Positions 19,651-27,950 of a DNA stretch of 50,784 nucleotides are shown here, piece after piece. The translations under genes were made by a program, and so were the position numbers. The stretch's first letter is position 1, and every line of letters starts with the position of its first letter. Source of the DNA: Candidatus Poseidoniales archaeon (GTDB lineage: Archaea > Thermoplasmatota > Poseidoniia > Poseidoniales > Poseidoniaceae); contig QQSC01000045.1 of assembly GCA_003602475.1 (NCBI GenBank), forward strand, positions 1-50,784, in the 5' to 3' direction. The notes under the pieces were generated by a model, which was given only the letters and a program-made list of their open reading frames with translations, was not told the DNA's origin and searched no databases.

Positions 19651-22143
19651 ATGCCAGCCCCAAAACTACCAGAAAAGCGTTGGTCAATTGACCTTGAGAA
19701 GTCCATTCAAGAAGCACATTATGCCGATGAGGAAGCGTACAACAAACGCTACGGTTTCCAACCGAACACCACAAAAGAAGTGTTCGTCATCGACACCCCA
19801 CCGCCTTACCCCTCAGGAACATGGCACATTGGGGCCGTCGCTCAATATTCGATGATCGACGTCATCGCCCGCAGTCAGCGGTTGTTGGGCAAAGAGGTGT
19901 TCTTTCCATGGGGCGTTGACCGAAACGGCATCAACATCGAATTCACCGTTGAGAAAAACACCAAGCGGAAAATGAAAACATACGACAGAGAGGAATTCTT
20001 GACATTGTGCAAAGAAACCATCGAACACTTCACTCAGGCCATGAGGGTGACCGCCAAGCGCGTGGGCCTGTCGTGTGACTTCGAAAAAGAGTACCTCACC
20101 GACGCTCCAGACTATCGATCCGTAACCCAGTCCATTTTCGTTGAATTGTTCAAGCGTGGAGACATCGTTGAAGATCTTCGGCCCAACATTTACGATCCAA
20201 TTGAGGGCACCACGATTGCCGATGCTGAAGTTGAACGGATGAGCAGGAGGACGAAACTGGTTGATGTTCGATGGACCTGCGCTGACGGTACTGAACTGGT
20301 GATCTCAACCACACGTCCCGAACTCATCTGTGCATGCGGTGTTGTGGTGGTCCACCCTGATGACAGCCGGTATGAGCACCTCGTCGGTCAAACCATTGAA
20401 TTGCCGTTGCCAGCGGATGGGCGAACACAACAGGTTGAGGTCAGAACCCACCCCTCCGTGAAGTCTGAATTCGGAACCGGTGTGCTGATGGTTTGTTCGT
20501 TTGGAGACCAAAACGACGTAGCCGTGTTCCGAGAACTTGGTTTAACACCCTTTGCAGCCATCGGTCTTGACGGTTGCATGACCGATGTGGCAGGACCACT
20601 CAAGGGGCTTTCAGTCCGGGATGCTCGTGCGAAAGCCATTGAGTTGCTTGAAGAAAACGGACGATTGGTGCAAGCCATTGAGCGGGAACAAGATGTTCCC
20701 GTATCCGAACGTGGAAAAAACCCCGTCGAAATTATTCTTCTCAAGGAATGGTATGTCAAACAAACACACATTCAGGATCGCATGAGGGAGCACATCGAGA
20801 ACATCACGTTCCACCCTCCGCGAAACCGTCAGTTCTTGTTGGACTGGATGGACAACATCACCATTGATTGGCCAATTAGTCGGCGACGTTGGTACCATAC
20901 TGAGATTCCCATTTGGTACAACGACGACCAGACCCGTGTGGTCGTGCCTCCTGCTGGATCGTATGTCCAACCTTGGAAACAATCCCCGCCAGATGGAAGT
21001 AGGGTGCTCAACCGAACCACCCGGGAAGACCTTGGGGATTACGAGGAGTTGAAACACACGCTTGGAACCTTGACTGGAGAAGAAAAGGTGTTTGACACGT
21101 GGATGGACTCATCAAACTCGAACCTCTTTGTCAGCGGATACCTCAACGACGAGGAAACCTTTGCGAAGGCCTTCCCAACCGCATTGAGACCCCAAGGGAA
21201 GGAAATTGTTCGCACCTGGCTGTACTACACGCTTCTCAAATCAACGTTGCTTCTTGACCAACCGGGATTCAGCCACGTTTGGATTGACGGCTTGGGCATG
21301 GACCCGTGGGGTCGAAAAATGTCCAAATCCCTTGGCAACGGCATTGATGCCGATTCGGTTCTAGAATGCGGTGCAGGTGGACGAACCGGCTCATGGAGTG
21401 TAAAAGGCCCCGACGGGAGTGTTAAGTTGCGAGCCAATAAAATCGGTAGTGAGTGTTTCCGATTGTGGAAGGCGTGCGAAGCTCAAGTTGGGGATGACTT
21501 CCACATCAATCCTGAAGAGATTGAGAAGAAATATTTCGGAGTCCTGACAAAACTCTTCAACGTTGCTCGATTTGCTTCACAGTTTGAGGTTCCCGAAGAC
21601 CTTAACATCGTTCCTGAGGGATTGGCTGTTGAGGACGAATGGATCTTGTCTGAGTTCTCAAACATGATGCACGAGGTTAAAACCGCATGGACCAACGTTG
21701 ACATCTACACGGCCACGCAATCGTTGAAAACGTTCGGCACCGGTGTCTTGCCCAGTCACTATCTTGAGATGGTTAAATCCAGGCTCTACGATGACGATGA
21801 ACATGCTGCATGGACGCTGCACCGGATCGTCCGTGATCTGATGACCGCACTGAGTCCTGTTTGCCCCTTTTTCACCCACCACATCACAACCACGGTGTAC
21901 GGGTCCTCAGCCGTTGATGCTGATGCATTCCCAGCAACACCATTGGAATCTCTGAATCATGGTGAAGAACGTGGAGATGCGCTGCGAAACCAGAGTCATG
22001 AACTGCAGGAGTTCAACAGTCAAACATGGGCGTTGAAGAAAGAACGAGGTATCTCTCTAAACCAACCGGTTGACGGTATCGTTGTCCCAACCTCGCTCGT
22101 GGAATTCACATCCATCCTCACTCGGATGCATCAACTCCAGTGA
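19651..22143 (+). CDS. valS: Valine--tRNA ligase (class I aaRS)
   Basis: PPPYPSGTWHIGAVAQYSMIDVIAR, PWGVDRNGINIEFTVEKN, KMSKSLGNGID. ATG at 19651 preceded by GGTGAGG; the listed ORF starts at TTG 19633. Confidence 0.85.
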   Translation: MPAPKLPEKRWSIDLEKSIQEAHYADEEAYNKRYGFQPNTTKEVFVIDTPPPYPSGTWHIGAVAQYSMIDVIARSQRLLGKEVFFPWGVDRNGINIEFTVEKNTKRKMKTYDREEFLTLCKETIEHFTQAMRVTAKRVGLSCDFEKEYLTDAPDYRSVTQSIFVELFKRGDIVEDLRPNIYDPIEGTTIADAEVERMSRRTKLVDVRWTCADGTELVISTTRPELICACGVVVVHPDDSRYEHLVGQTIELPLPADGRTQQVEVRTHPSVKSEFGTGVLMVCSFGDQNDVAVFRELGLTPFAAIGLDGCMTDVAGPLKGLSVRDARAKAIELLEENGRLVQAIEREQDVPVSERGKNPVEIILLKEWYVKQTHIQDRMREHIENITFHPPRNRQFLLDWMDNITIDWPISRRRWYHTEIPIWYNDDQTRVVVPPAGSYVQPWKQSPPDGSRVLNRTTREDLGDYEELKHTLGTLTGEEKVFDTWMDSSNSNLFVSGYLNDEETFAKAFPTALRPQGKEIVRTWLYYTLLKSTLLLDQPGFSHVWIDGLGMDPWGRKMSKSLGNGIDADSVLECGAGGRTGSWSVKGPDGSVKLRANKIGSECFRLWKACEAQVGDDFHINPEEIEKKYFGVLTKLFNVARFASQFEVPEDLNIVPEGLAVEDEWILSEFSNMMHEVKTAWTNVDIYTATQSLKTFGTGVLPSHYLEMVKSRLYDDDEHAAWTLHRIVRDLMTALSPVCPFFTHHITTTVYGSSAVDADAFPATPLESLNHGEERGDALRNQSHELQEFNSQTWALKKERGISLNQPVDGIVVPTSLVEFTSILTRMHQLQ

Positions 22144-23281
22144 CCTCGTCGCCAAACAAGGTGGCTTGGCGCGAGTCGTGCATCTCCAAGTGGCCGAGAC
22201 GAAAACCAATCAACCGAATCGCAGAATCTGCGTCAACCGATTGAGCAAACAACCGCTGGGCAAGCCTCCAAAACACATCACTGTCGTCCATGGCAACCGG
22301 GATGCTTCTTCCGGTGGTGTGTGTTTCAAACCCGGTGTACCTGATTTTCACCTCACCAAGTCGACCTGAGAGGCCCATGCCACGGGCTTTTTCCATGACG
22401 GTGTCAACCAGGCGCTGCAGTTGGTCGAGGACCACTTCATGGTTGGTTTGGTCAGAGGCAAATGTCCGTTCTTTTCCAACTGATTTTCGGCTTCTCAGTT
22501 GACTGATCTCGGTGCTGCTCTCGCCTTCAACCACGCTGATGAACCATTTGGAAAACCGACTTCCTGCTAAACGCTCCAGGCCCAATTCACCAAGGCCGTG
22601 CACCTCATCAGCGGTTTGGTATCCCCACTCAGCCAACTGAGTAGCTCTTTTTGGCCCGATCCCAGGAATCTCTCGGAGAGAACGACCGTCAAAAAACGAT
22701 GTGACTTCATCCGGCATCACACGATGCACACCAAAGGGCTTCTCTTCTTCACTGGCCATCTTTGCCACGATTCTTGTCGGCCCAATGCCAAATGAAGCCG
22801 ACAGATGCAGCTGGTCCATGATGCGTTGCTGCAATCTTTTCGCCAGTGCCAAAGCTGCATCCCAATCGCCCTCTACCGTTTCAGTGATGTCCAAATACGC
22901 CTCATCAATGCTCGCAATTTCGAACCTTTTTGCATGAGGCCGAAGGATATCCATCACCTTACGACTGGCGCGACTGTACAATCCACGGGTTCCCGAGATG
23001 TATCGAGCGGGACCAAACGGGGCTGCTGGACAGCGCCTCCACGCTTCAGAGATGGGCATTGCTGAGTGAACACCGTAGGTTCTGGCTGCATAGTTGCAAG
23101 TGGAAACGATGCCACGGCCGCGTCCTTGTTGAGGGTCCGAACCAATCACGAGCGGTACATCCGGATCCAGATCGTGATGCAATGTCTCAACCGCGGCGAA
23201 AAAGGCGTCCAAATCGCAGTGCATCAACACACGCCCTTCGTCCATACCCGACGAAGCCGCTGCATCAACCATGATGAACAA
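22118..23281 (-). CDS. dinB: Y-family DNA polymerase IV (DinB)
   Basis: LMHCDLDAFFAAVE, YAARTYGVHSAMPISEA, ASIDEAYLDIT, ASFGIGPTRIVAKMASEEEKPFGV. Both acidic catalytic motifs intact. C-terminal QATLFGD is a possible clamp-binding motif. Start could be internal (23272 or 23245). Confidence 0.93.
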   Translation of the reverse strand: MFIMVDAAASSGMDEGRVLMHCDLDAFFAAVETLHHDLDPDVPLVIGSDPQQGRGRGIVSTCNYAARTYGVHSAMPISEAWRRCPAAPFGPARYISGTRGLYSRASRKVMDILRPHAKRFEIASIDEAYLDITETVEGDWDAALALAKRLQQRIMDQLHLSASFGIGPTRIVAKMASEEEKPFGVHRVMPDEVTSFFDGRSLREIPGIGPKRATQLAEWGYQTADEVHGLGELGLERLAGSRFSKWFISVVEGESSTEISQLRSRKSVGKERTFASDQTNHEVVLDQLQRLVDTVMEKARGMGLSGRLGEVKIRYTGFETHTTGRSIPVAMDDSDVFWRLAQRLFAQSVDADSAIRLIGFRLGHLEMHDSRQATLFGDEVTGVDASE

Positions 23282-23360
23282 TGTTGGTCAACGGCGTTTG
23301 AACATGATGGTTCACTTCAACAGCGGGGTGTGCGTAAACACTGAAGAGGGCAGTGGACCG

Positions 23361-24155
23361 ATGTACATGATTCACATGCCGTCATCGCCCAAACCCCACT
23401 TGCATCCCGTTCTGCGAAACGTCCTGCCCGTGCTGAACCCGTCCGACATTGCGCCACAACAAGGTCAAATCTACCACGTCAAAGGCCCCGGTCATCACGG
23501 GAAAGCAATGCGCAGTGTGGTGGAGCATTGGGTGACCAACGCATTGGCACAAGGCGAAGCAGTGCACTGGATTGACGGTGCATGCCGCATTGATCCCGGT
23601 CGTTTTATTCCATTGCTCAAACAGCGACGGACATCGGTTGAAGCCGCCCTCTCCCGTTTGTACTTGAGCCGGGGGTTCACCTTGCATCAACTCGACCACC
23701 AGTTGGACCGTCTGCCCAGAGAATTGGCCATCACACGAACACCGTTGCTTGTCGTTGACGGCTTGCTGACAATGCATGAGGACGATGCCATCCGACGTCG
23801 GGAGTCGCGTGTCTTGTTGAAACGGCACCTCGCATTGTTGCAACGCACGGCTCATGAACGGCACGTAGCGGTCGTCGTCATCACCGCTGCACATCACCAC
23901 GACCGACTGCAACAACAACGCATCGACCTCGTGCAACGGTCGGCCAACAATCACTTGACGGGAATCCAGCAAAAGCAGGGTCGAGCGAAGCATCTTCGCC
24001 TTCTGCACCCGAGGAGTGGACGCGCGGGGATGTGGGGCATTCCCCACTCCAGACAAACGGCGTTTCGAACATTAACTCGAGACCGTTCTTCAGCGGAGCA
24101 GGTGTCTTATCCGGTGTTGACAAACGCTGAGGAAAAATCCGTCAAACGTCGCTGA
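23361..24155 (+). CDS. RecA/RadA-like ATPase-fold protein with altered Walker A
   Basis: GQIYHVKGPGHHGKAM (GxxxxGKA, no Ser/Thr), WIDGACRIDPGRFIPLLKQR..VEAALSRLYLSRGFTLHQLDHQLDRL, PLLVVDGLL (Walker B-like), VAVVVITAAHHH. Start set at ATG 23361; the listed ORF begins at 23271. Confidence 0.65.
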   Translation: MYMIHMPSSPKPHLHPVLRNVLPVLNPSDIAPQQGQIYHVKGPGHHGKAMRSVVEHWVTNALAQGEAVHWIDGACRIDPGRFIPLLKQRRTSVEAALSRLYLSRGFTLHQLDHQLDRLPRELAITRTPLLVVDGLLTMHEDDAIRRRESRVLLKRHLALLQRTAHERHVAVVVITAAHHHDRLQQQRIDLVQRSANNHLTGIQQKQGRAKHLRLLHPRSGRAGMWGIPHSRQTAFRTLTRDRSSAEQVSYPVLTNAEEKSVKRR

Positions 24156-26548
24156 AGACCGGTCGTTCTCAGCGATGATTCCGTCCAGCCGAACGGAGCG
24201 AGAATGGCCCAAATCGCTCGTTCTGCAGCCACAGCATAGTGAACCTTGCACGGTTGTGCGTTGTCGAGCGGCAACTCTTCTTGCAACCGCACGCGCTCGT
24301 GGTGCAAGGATGCATTCTGGTCCACGACAACAAACCTCACCTTCCCCCCTGCCGGCACTCGATGCCCAGTTCGACGGGCACGCAACAACGCAGCATAGGT
24401 CAAACTCTTGGAACGGTACATCTCAATCTCTTTCGTCACGCGTCTGGCAATCAACGTCGCCTCGAGTGAAACGGTGCCCAAATGCAACCGGTGAACTTCC
24501 TTTCTGTACATGCGCAGAACCTCAAACTGCGCGTCCGTTGAAGGGATTCCATGCTCAAGAGGCGACGCTGAAAGGATGTCCAAACCACGTTTTTGGAGTT
24601 GTGCCACCCACAATGAAGTTGAATGTTGTCGCATCTCAATCCCACGAACTTTGTAATGTTCACCGGTGAACCCCCAGTATTTTGTCAGCGACCCCCCACC
24701 GTGGAGTCGGCTCGGAAGAAACGCAATGAAAGGGTAGTCGTGCTCAAACTCAAGAGGGATTCCAATTCGCTCGGTGACCTTGGCGGCCAACGAAGCGACA
24801 TCCGCCTTTCGAACGCTGGGACTTCTGCCTCGTTGATCTTGGATCCAAACGCAATCCACAATGGCATGCAACACGTCCCAGCCGTCATCGTTGGCCATCT
24901 CAATGGTCGTGAGCAAAATGTCCCGTGCCCACGCACAGATGGCCTCGTGCGCTTCGATGCGACCAAAACGAGCGTTGCGATAACCGGTGTATCCAAAGCA
25001 TGTGACAAGAAGCCATTTCAGGGCGTTTTGACGCTGGTCAAAGGCATCACCGGAGGACCGACGTTGAGCCTTGAGCTCACGTCGACGTTCGATGAGTGGA
25101 GCCACAACCCTACCCAAAAACCCCTGATGGCGGGCGCAAGTATGCATTTGAAGTCCGGGGACCGCCAACGCTTTGCGATGTGGCAACGGAAACAAGCCAT
25201 GTCCAAAGCGTTCCTCCACTTTCCGATGATGAAATTCTTGACGTGCTCGGTCGGGGTGAAGTGGAACGAAAATTGGCGGTAAATCCGTTGTTGCCGGTTG
25301 ACAACACGAGCAGTTTAACGTCTCGGGCGAAATGTTGCGCGTGGCGATAATACTCGGGAACAAACTGGCGAAGTCAAGTTCTGTCACCGACGCATGAACG
25401 CCTGGTTGGCTGTCAAGGTACAGGCCACCACGGTCTGCATGGAGCAATTCCCAAGCGGATTTGGTGTCCTCTGAACGGTTTTTTTTCCACGGCACGAGAA
25501 CACCATCGTCCATTGCTAATCTCATTTGGATGGCACTGATGACCGAACCTGGAGAAAGACGCGAAATGACCTGAGCGGATTGAAACGAGTGCTGAGCCAG
25601 TTCGAGCAAACCCGCCAAACCGCCTTCGCGAACGATGAAACTGTTGGCCTTGTCAATGTGAAGACGCCCTTCAAAGAAAAACGCCCCGTGCTTGTGCAGG
25701 GTCTGGCCGTACGAATGAACGGTTCGTTCCGAGGTGGAACGGGACAACGCTTGTTGGCCTCGACCGAAACGAAACGCTGCACCTGCGTGTTCGGACCAAT
25801 GAACCAAGGATGGGAAAAAACGTTGGTCACCTCCAACCGTGACGATCACGTCTGGATCGATACGATTCAGCGCATCCTGCACGGCTTCGAGAAAGGTCAT
25901 GAGTGAATCATGAGCGTCGCGCTGGATGCGTTCTGTTTGGGAAAACATCGACGGGCGAAGACCAAGAGAGGTCACGGTTGCGATGTGCACCGATGTCAAA
26001 TCGTCGTGGATTGAAGCAAAGCCCGAAGCCGACCGATATTCACATCGGAATTCAACGACATGAAACGGAGGGAATTCTGTTGTGATTGGAGCCGGGTGAA
26101 CCGGACGCAGCATGACGCCGTCCCACAGTACTCGCGAAAACGGTGCACAGCCAATGTCCGTCAGAAAACGTTGCGTCAGATGCGCATCCACTGAGTGCAA
26201 TGTAAATCGGTGATAATCTCCGCGTGATTCAATGTGCTCGGCCAAGGGTCGCAAGTGTCCATAACCTCCCAACACCACCACCAAGACCCGTTGCACATCG
26301 TTCTGTTCAAGATGCAAACGGGCTTGCGACATTTGCGTACTGACGATGGTAAAGCGACGAACCAGTTCCGGTTGCGTCAGCCAGCGTTCAAGGGCTTGAA
26401 GATGCGCAACGCTACCTGCCACATGCAACTTCACACTCCAGGGCATCGTACAGGCATGAGCTTGCCCCGAATCGTCCACAACCCATGCCGTCATGCACGA
26501 ACGGTCACCATGTTCGTGAGCGTCAAGCAACCAACCTTCAATCGCCAT
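24107..26548 (-). CDS. Family B DNA polymerase homologue with degenerate active site (PolB2-like)
   Basis: Motif A VTELDFASLFPSIIATRNISPET; motif B QNALKWLLVTCFGYTGYRNARFGRIEAHEAI; motif C position reads AIVDCVWIQ instead of YGDTDS. LLELAQHSFQSAQVISRLSPGSVISAIQMRLA matches the ExoIII-palm linker of PolB. Start at ATG 26548 (MAIEGWLL). Confidence 0.85.
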   Translation of the reverse strand: MAIEGWLLDAHEHGDRSCMTAWVVDDSGQAHACTMPWSVKLHVAGSVAHLQALERWLTQPELVRRFTIVSTQMSQARLHLEQNDVQRVLVVVLGGYGHLRPLAEHIESRGDYHRFTLHSVDAHLTQRFLTDIGCAPFSRVLWDGVMLRPVHPAPITTEFPPFHVVEFRCEYRSASGFASIHDDLTSVHIATVTSLGLRPSMFSQTERIQRDAHDSLMTFLEAVQDALNRIDPDVIVTVGGDQRFFPSLVHWSEHAGAAFRFGRGQQALSRSTSERTVHSYGQTLHKHGAFFFEGRLHIDKANSFIVREGGLAGLLELAQHSFQSAQVISRLSPGSVISAIQMRLAMDDGVLVPWKKNRSEDTKSAWELLHADRGGLYLDSQPGVHASVTELDFASLFPSIIATRNISPETLNCSCCQPATTDLPPIFVPLHPDRARQEFHHRKVEERFGHGLFPLPHRKALAVPGLQMHTCARHQGFLGRVVAPLIERRRELKAQRRSSGDAFDQRQNALKWLLVTCFGYTGYRNARFGRIEAHEAICAWARDILLTTIEMANDDGWDVLHAIVDCVWIQDQRGRSPSVRKADVASLAAKVTERIGIPLEFEHDYPFIAFLPSRLHGGGSLTKYWGFTGEHYKVRGIEMRQHSTSLWVAQLQKRGLDILSASPLEHGIPSTDAQFEVLRMYRKEVHRLHLGTVSLEATLIARRVTKEIEMYRSKSLTYAALLRARRTGHRVPAGGKVRFVVVDQNASLHHERVRLQEELPLDNAQPCKVHYAVAAERAIWAILAPFGWTESSLRTTGLQRRLTDFSSAFVNTG

Positions 26549-26807
26549 GTGCCATCCCTTCCAGTTCTGAGATACGCCGTTCCAAGGCGTCAACTTGGGA
26601 CATCAGACCAACGAGCATGCTCAGCATGAACGGAGGCCAAACATCATGACCGGGGAGCATGCCCCCAGCGGTGCGTCGTTGTCGAACCGAATCCATCAGC
26701 GCATCAAAATGAGGCTGTTCCTGCTTGGGCAAGGCGCGCCGAAACGGCTCAAGAGCCTGAAGTTCGACCTCTGCTCGTGTACGCCATGTTGGAACGCTTC
26801 GACCCAT
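26538..26807 (-). CDS. Small (89 aa) protein with C-terminal coiled coil, translationally coupled to PolB2-like gene
   Basis: ORF MGRSVPTWRTRAEVELQALEPFRRALPKQEQPHFDALMDSVRQRRTAGG..MSQVDALERRISELEGMAHGD. Its 3' end overlaps the PolB2 ATG within ATGGCACATGGCGATTGA. Confidence 0.7.
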   Translation of the reverse strand: MGRSVPTWRTRAEVELQALEPFRRALPKQEQPHFDALMDSVRQRRTAGGMLPGHDVWPPFMLSMLVGLMSQVDALERRISELEGMAHGD

Positions 26808-26869
26808 ATCCGGTGAAGTTCAGGGACAGACGGGAAGCCTTCGTGTCACCCCAAAACTGAAACTGAATC

Positions 26870-27853
26870 TCAAGCCACCGGGTCGTTGACCACAAAGTCA
26901 CAGGCCTCTCCAGCAAGGACCGCATGAACGTTAGCGGCAATGTCCATGCCCACGCGTGCTTGCGCTTCAACCGTAGCAGCACCAATGTGGGGCGTGCCGT
27001 GGAAACCCTCCATCTGGAGAAGAGGATGATCGGGGTGAACCGGTTCGTTCTCAAACACGTCGAGGGCGACCGAGGTCAACACACCCGATGCAAGGGATTG
27101 GGAAACAGCATCTTCGTCGACGATACCTCCCCGGGCACAATTGACGATGTGACGGCCACAAGGATTCCCGTCCGCCCCGATGTGGGGCATCGATGAAATT
27201 CGTTCGGCGTTGACCAGATGCCGCGTTTCGTCGGTGAGGTTGCAGTGAATGGAAACGTGGGTGCATTGTCGAAACAGATCGTCAACACTCGTATGCAACA
27301 CCGTGCCTTGTGATTTGGCTACTTTCGGTGGGAGGTAAGGGTCGTAAGCATGAATGTCCATACCCAAACTCCGAGCCACCGATGCCACGGATTGAGCAAT
27401 GCGACCGTAACCGATCAGCCCCAATCGCTTTCCAGACAATTCCGTACCCTTGAGTGCCTTTTTCGCCCATTGGCCTTGACGAAGCGTACGGTCTGCTCGA
27501 GCAACATACCGCACGCAAGAAAGAAGATGCGCAATGGTCAATTCCACCACGGATTGCGTGCTGGCTCTGGGGGCGTTGACCACTGCGATTCCCATGGACC
27601 CTGCATGGGCGATGTTGATGTTGTCCACACCCACGCCGGCTCGTCCAATCACCATGAGGCGCCCTCTGGACGCCTCGAGCACCTCAACAGGCAATTTTGT
27701 GGCACTACGGACAATGATGGCGTCAAATTCTTGCAGAGCACCCGACATCAGTTCATCAACCGAAAGCGATGCCACGGCGACTTCATGGCCTTGCTGTTCA
27801 AGCCAACTCACCGCCGTGTCGTCCATGCCATCCGTCACTGCAATCTTGGCCAT
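26870..27853 (-). CDS. serA: D-3-phosphoglycerate dehydrogenase / 2-hydroxyacid dehydrogenase
   Basis: MAKIAVTDGMDDTAVSWLEQQGHEV, RAGVGVDNINIAHAGSMGIAVVNAPRASTQSVVELTIAHLL, LGLIGYGRIAQSVASVARSLGM, VNCARGGIVDEDA. Start set at ATG 27853. Confidence 0.9.
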   Translation of the reverse strand: MAKIAVTDGMDDTAVSWLEQQGHEVAVASLSVDELMSGALQEFDAIIVRSATKLPVEVLEASRGRLMVIGRAGVGVDNINIAHAGSMGIAVVNAPRASTQSVVELTIAHLLSCVRYVARADRTLRQGQWAKKALKGTELSGKRLGLIGYGRIAQSVASVARSLGMDIHAYDPYLPPKVAKSQGTVLHTSVDDLFRQCTHVSIHCNLTDETRHLVNAERISSMPHIGADGNPCGRHIVNCARGGIVDEDAVSQSLASGVLTSVALDVFENEPVHPDHPLLQMEGFHGTPHIGAATVEAQARVGMDIAANVHAVLAGEACDFVVNDPVA

Positions 27854-27920
27854 AACTCGTGGTTCGGCAGAGGGTGTTAGAAGATTCGCATGAAACACCG
27901 AGCGACCGTTGCGTTGAACA

Positions 27921-27933
27921 ACTCGGACCGAGT
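27921..27933. promoter_or_regulatory. 13-nt palindrome in divergent intergenic region (candidate operator)
   Basis: ACTCGG-A-CCGAGT between the divergent serA (start 27853) and membrane protein (start 27951). Confidence 0.35.
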
Positions 27934-27950
27934 GGACGGATTGAACCAAC

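Noticed and set aside
23382-24056. 224-aa antisense ORF inside the RecA-like gene
   Set aside because: Composition is shadow-like (Cys/His/Gln rich), it lacks recognisable motifs, and it lies opposite a motif-bearing ORF.
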